Shown: piece after piece, positions 21,073 through 26,307 of the stretch
Position numbering within the stretch: position 1 is the stretch's first letter
Layout of the letters: each line of letters starts with the position of its first letter
NCBI GenBank assembly: GCA_032718475.1
Contig: JAUCBJ010007742.1
Location: 1-26,307, forward strand
Source of the DNA: Nemertoderma westbladi
Taxonomy: Eukaryota; Xenacoelomorpha; Nemertodermatida; Nemertodermatidae
DNA: 26,307 nt
Direction: 5' to 3'
Translations under genes and position numbers: made by a program
Notes under the pieces: model-generated
What the model was told of the DNA's origin: nothing
Seen by the model: only the letters and a program-made list of their open reading frames with translations
Database searches by the model: none

Positions 21073-21881
21073 TAGGGTTCGACTGGAGCAATTTTTTTTG
21101 CCGGAGCCGGGTACCGGACCGGAGCAACCTAAAAGTGCCGGAGCCGGGGCCGGAGCCGGACCGGAGCAACATTGTTTGTTATTTAGCCTTGAGTTTGCCG
21201 TAATTAATTTTGCAGATAGCTCAGCAGGGGGGGGGGGGGGGGGGCTCTTTACTGCTTTACATAATCAATTAACGGATAGCATAGATCTACAGACTGACAG
21301 ACCTATACCTGTATAGGCCTACTGATTACTGATATAATTTAATCTTAATCTATAGGCCTATACGGTCATTCGGGTACTGCCTGACAGCCTGGCCGATGTA
21401 CTAGCTAACTGGCAGACTGCAGGACTGGATTGGGATATTAAAGTTAGCAGTCTTGCAGTCTTGGGTAAGTGGAAGACTGTCAGACTCAGTGACTCAGATA
21501 AAAGGACAATTCAACGGAAATAGGCCTACAGATGTACAGCGAAAGACATAGTCAGACAACAGGACAATGCTACAGCAATAGGCCTACAGCTGTACAGCGT
21601 TTAGCCTACGGCCATACTGCCACGCCTTAATACAGTCGGCAGTACAGTCTGCCAGTAGACTTTGATCAGTTCGCAGACGGACGTCTGGTGTCTGGCTGTA
21701 TGCAGGTATGTTTGCCCTGCCTATCCATGTAGCTATGCATCGTGCAGCACAAATACTTTTTGCCGGAGCTCCTGCACCTAATTTGACCGGAGCCGGACAT
21801 GCCAAGTCCGGCCGGAGCCGGACCGGAGCCGGACATGCCAAGTCCGGCCGGAGCCGGAGCCGGAGCTCCGGTCGAACCCTA
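21073..21881. mobile_element. Complete hAT-like non-autonomous element C
   Basis: Ends are TAGGGTTCGACTGGAGC and the complement of GCTCCGGTCGAACCCTA. An exact 8-bp duplication, GTATACTG, stands at 21065-21072 and 21882-21889. Subterminal regions carry many CCGGAGCCGG units. The 809-bp interior has an 18-G run (21227-21244) and several TAGGCCTA (21314, 21353, 21521, 21579) but no transposase. The termini differ from A and B at a few positions, so C is a sister subfamily. Confidence 0.93.
21227..21244 (+). repeat. Poly-G tract, 18 bases
   Basis: Uninterrupted G run within element C. Confidence 0.95.
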
Positions 21882-21889
21882 GTATACTG

Positions 21890-23058
21890 TACTTGTCTAC
21901 CGGTATCATGTTTTGTTTCATCTAATCAAAGATTACCCTGTGCTGTTCTATCACATTTGAGGCACAGTGACAAACACCTTTCCCCAGTGGCCATTTTTGG
22001 ACGAATTTGTCTCAAATTTCACACAAACACTCTCTGACCTATGTGTAACTTCAAAAAAAAAAAATTTAATTAGGGGATAGATTTGATTAGGCAGCACGAT
22101 AGAAAATCATTAGTTTATGGCTTTTTTTTCGAAAAGTCAATTTTTGCCTGTTTTCAAATGTGCACCATTTCCTCAATTTTCCTTCAATTTGCCAGAAAAT
22201 CCATAAACAGTCACTCCAGGTCGTGTATTTAATGTGTTGTAAATTTTACGGCTGCAGAGGACGATGTGCCCTTCGCGCAGCACGTGAAAAAATCTGTATT
22301 TTCTAGAAAATTTTTTCTTAATTTGAACACTGTCCACTGTCAGTACTACTGCGACTGCCCTGCCAGTACCAGACAACCGCACTACAGCACTGCACTGTAA
22401 GTCAGTAAGTATGCAATCAACTAATAGTAAAATAATATTTCAAAATGGCGATTTTCAATTGTGCCGATGGGCCGTCGGTAGGCCTACAATTGCCAGTTTA
22501 AGTGCCTTGACGATTTACAATTAGCAGAGAATTGGTGGACGTCATCTGCAGCCGTCTTTCAGTGGTGGTTCAGACACGGTCTCGGTCCGGAAACACCCCC
22601 AACGTCAGGTTGTCGTTGCTCGATGGCAATGAAGTTATCTTTGAGGAAGTCTCGTCTCTACGTCGAACTCATGGAGGGAGATGCACACGCACCAGATGCG
22701 GAAGCGGCAATCTCTCTGCCCGCACTGATGATGAATATTTTTGATGGATATATTTTTAAATAATATAACTTCAAACTTACAATATAATTATGTTGTGAAT
22801 TACTTTACAGTAATTTGTTGTGTAACTTTATACTAAGTCGGTATCGGTAACTATTATTCATGTAATCAATAGGGCCTAATAAATAAATTTTTAATGATAG
22901 TTTTTTTAGTTAATTATGTAATTTATAAGGCCTACTAAGTAATTTTATTAACAATTATTATATTACAGTGCATATTTTTTGAATTGTGGCATTTTGTACA
23001 ATAATAAATCAATTTGCAGTTAATAAATAAACTTTCAAATAATTAGATTTCTTAATAA
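21890..23058. other. Unassigned stretch, one weak coding candidate
   Basis: Mostly AT-rich and non-coding. A more GC-balanced patch at 22532-22744 stays open in one plus frame for 70 residues (SLLDGNEVIFEEVSSLRRTH), starting from GTG rather than ATG, and a second overlapping frame is also open. No family, start codon or splice evidence supports a gene. TAGGCCTA is at 22479. Confidence 0.4.
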
Positions 23059-23235
23059 GGGCATAGAGGAATCAACAAACTTTGAAAAGGAGTGATTTGC
23101 TATGGACGTAGCTGAATCAACAAACTTTTGAAAAAAAGTGTAAGTGGTTCGCCATGGGCATAGGGGAATCATCAAAGTTTGAAAAAATAAGTATAAGTGG
23201 TTCTCCACGGGTATAGGGAAATCGACCAAAAAATG
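23059..23235 (+). repeat. Diverged tandem repeat, about 50-bp units, four copies
   Basis: Units begin at 23059, 23104, 23156 and 23209 with GGGCATAG, GGACGTAG, GGGCATAG and GGGTATAG. They continue GAATCAACAAACTTTGAAAA and AAGTGTAAGTGGTTCGCCA in varying states of decay; the last unit is partial. Confidence 0.85.
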
Positions 23236-23379
23236 TCTTACCACTGTGCCTCAAATGTGATATTACCCCCTGTGCTTATTAACGTGTTACAAGATTATGC
23301 ATACAGGTCAGTCACTCAGTCAGCTAAACTGACCTAATCCTGTAAGCCCCAATAGGCTGACTCATCTCAGCTTATTGGT

Positions 23380-23600
23380 TCACGTTGTCCAGGTGGTTAG
23401 ATCATCAGTTTTCCAACCTGAAGGTCATGAGTTCGAGCCCCACAAAACAGCAAAAGGAACAGTCCAGTTTTCGTTAAGCTGTTAGCACTAAGGAACTAGC
23501 TTCAGCCCACCCAGCTATATAATGGAAACTTGGCATATGCTGGGGGAGTAGGTCTAAAGAAAATGGATGAATATTGAGATTGAGAGTATTTGTACTCAGG
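23380..23600 (+). mobile_element. tRNA-derived SINE (family 2)
   Basis: TGTCCAGGTGGTTAGA (A-box-like, from about 23388) is followed by GGTCATGAGTTCGAGCCCC with a B box at 23430-23440. The body has AGCTGTTAGCACTAAGG, CAGCTATATAATGGAAAC and GCATATGCTGGGGGAG, and a possible tail GAGTATTTGTACTCAGG. Its body does not match family 1. A decayed tRNA gene is less likely because the arms do not close. Confidence 0.7.
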
Positions 23601-24025
23601 AGTTAGTGTGCCGCCCTGTCCGCCTTATAGGAAACAGCCGAGAGAGAGAGAGATGAGCCTTCGGGTTACCTCTGGTGGTTCGCGTTTCACCCATCATTTC
23701 TACCGTAATTATGTTAACAGTTATACCAGTTATTTTTACAGTGAAATTTGCATTGCATCCAGTTTTATGTTAACAAATCAGCAATTATCTAAGAAGTATT
23801 TGCTGATAGAAAAAATATTAAAGCTGAGAGCTTGATATTTATTATTTTTTTCGACTTGACTTAACTTATTTACTTCGGTTGCTGTAGCAAGGGTTAATTG
23901 TAGGCAAGCGAAACATGTGACGGGTGTATGATATTTTGGTTAATTTTTAATTGGGTGGTAAATGGGAAAAGTAAAATTTCTTGTCAGACATACAGCATAC
24001 AGGGAGTGGGTATGCCTACCTTTTT
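23601..24025. other. Unassigned stretch
   Basis: Contains a short GA repeat at about 23640-23652 and no convincing gene. Confidence 0.4.
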
Positions 24026-24050
24026 ACACCATCTACAGTGTAGATGGTGT
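24026..24050. repeat. Hairpin 1: 11-bp arms
   Basis: ACACCATCTAC, loop AGT, then the exact complement GTAGATGGTGT. Confidence 0.9.
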
Positions 24051-24051
24051 G

Positions 24052-24108
24052 CACTTCCAGTGCGACAATATGGTGTAGATTCTACACCATAATGTCGCAC
24101 TGGAAGTG
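24052..24108. repeat. Hairpin 2: 27-bp near-perfect arms
   Basis: From CACTTCCAGTGCGACA to GGTGTAG, loop ATT, then the complement, with a single mismatch at the arm midpoint. It lies one base after hairpin 1 and about 520 bp before the kinase start codon. It could be a tiny palindromic element, a cruciform or a small-RNA precursor. Confidence 0.9.

Positions 24109-26307
<2,199 letters not shown>

Noticed and set aside
21584-22037. Frames with Arg/Gly/Ala/Pro repeats
   Set aside because: They are translations of the CCGGAGCCGG arrays of hAT-like element C.

Overview
The window is nuclear DNA from an animal. It is AT-rich, has no operon-like gene packing, and holds three lineages of broken LINEs, tRNA-derived SINEs, hAT-like and palindromic DNA transposons, and one gene of the metazoan salt-inducible kinase (SIK) family. 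The repeat mix suggests a marine invertebrate, but nothing in the sequence fixes the phylum. An 8-bp palindrome, TAGGCCTA, occurs 22 times, about 70-fold more than base composition predicts.

Layout. Positions 1-815 (minus strand) carry part of an unrecognised gene or element with an Ala/Glu/Lys-rich coiled coil; its two reading frames conflict, so a splice or an indel lies between them. Positions 816-6060 are gene-free AT-rich DNA with small repeats. Positions 6060-11210 are a LINE graveyard: a decayed L2/CR1-like element (6060-8213), a 5'-truncated RTE-like element (8214-10898) with its last 631 bp tandemly duplicated, and a Jockey/CR1-like reverse transcriptase fragment (10893-11210). A SINE on the minus strand follows. 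Positions 12846-17959 are a nested stack. An outer inverted repeat encloses a long palindromic element, whose centre is split by a TA-flanked element and by a second 306-bp palindromic MITE. The stack also holds a complete hAT-like element with a perfect 8-bp target duplication. Positions 17960-23600 hold a second copy of the first SINE family, poly-G tracts, two more members of the hAT-like family (one truncated, one complete), a small MITE, diverged tandem repeats and another SINE.

The only well-supported host gene is the SIK-like kinase at 24629-26254 on the plus strand, read without introns and much more GC-rich than its surroundings. It does not end naturally. From 26255 the sequence is a 26-base library adapter in reverse complement, one T, then the same adapter forward to the last base. 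The apparent stop codon and last four residues come from the adapter, so the gene is cut at a contig end.

Aside from the kinase and possibly the left-edge gene, everything recognisable is mobile DNA. The most informative parts are the natural filled-versus-empty site comparisons: the two arms of one palindrome differ by a TA-flanked MITE and by a 6-bp change that turns TA into TAGGCCTA.
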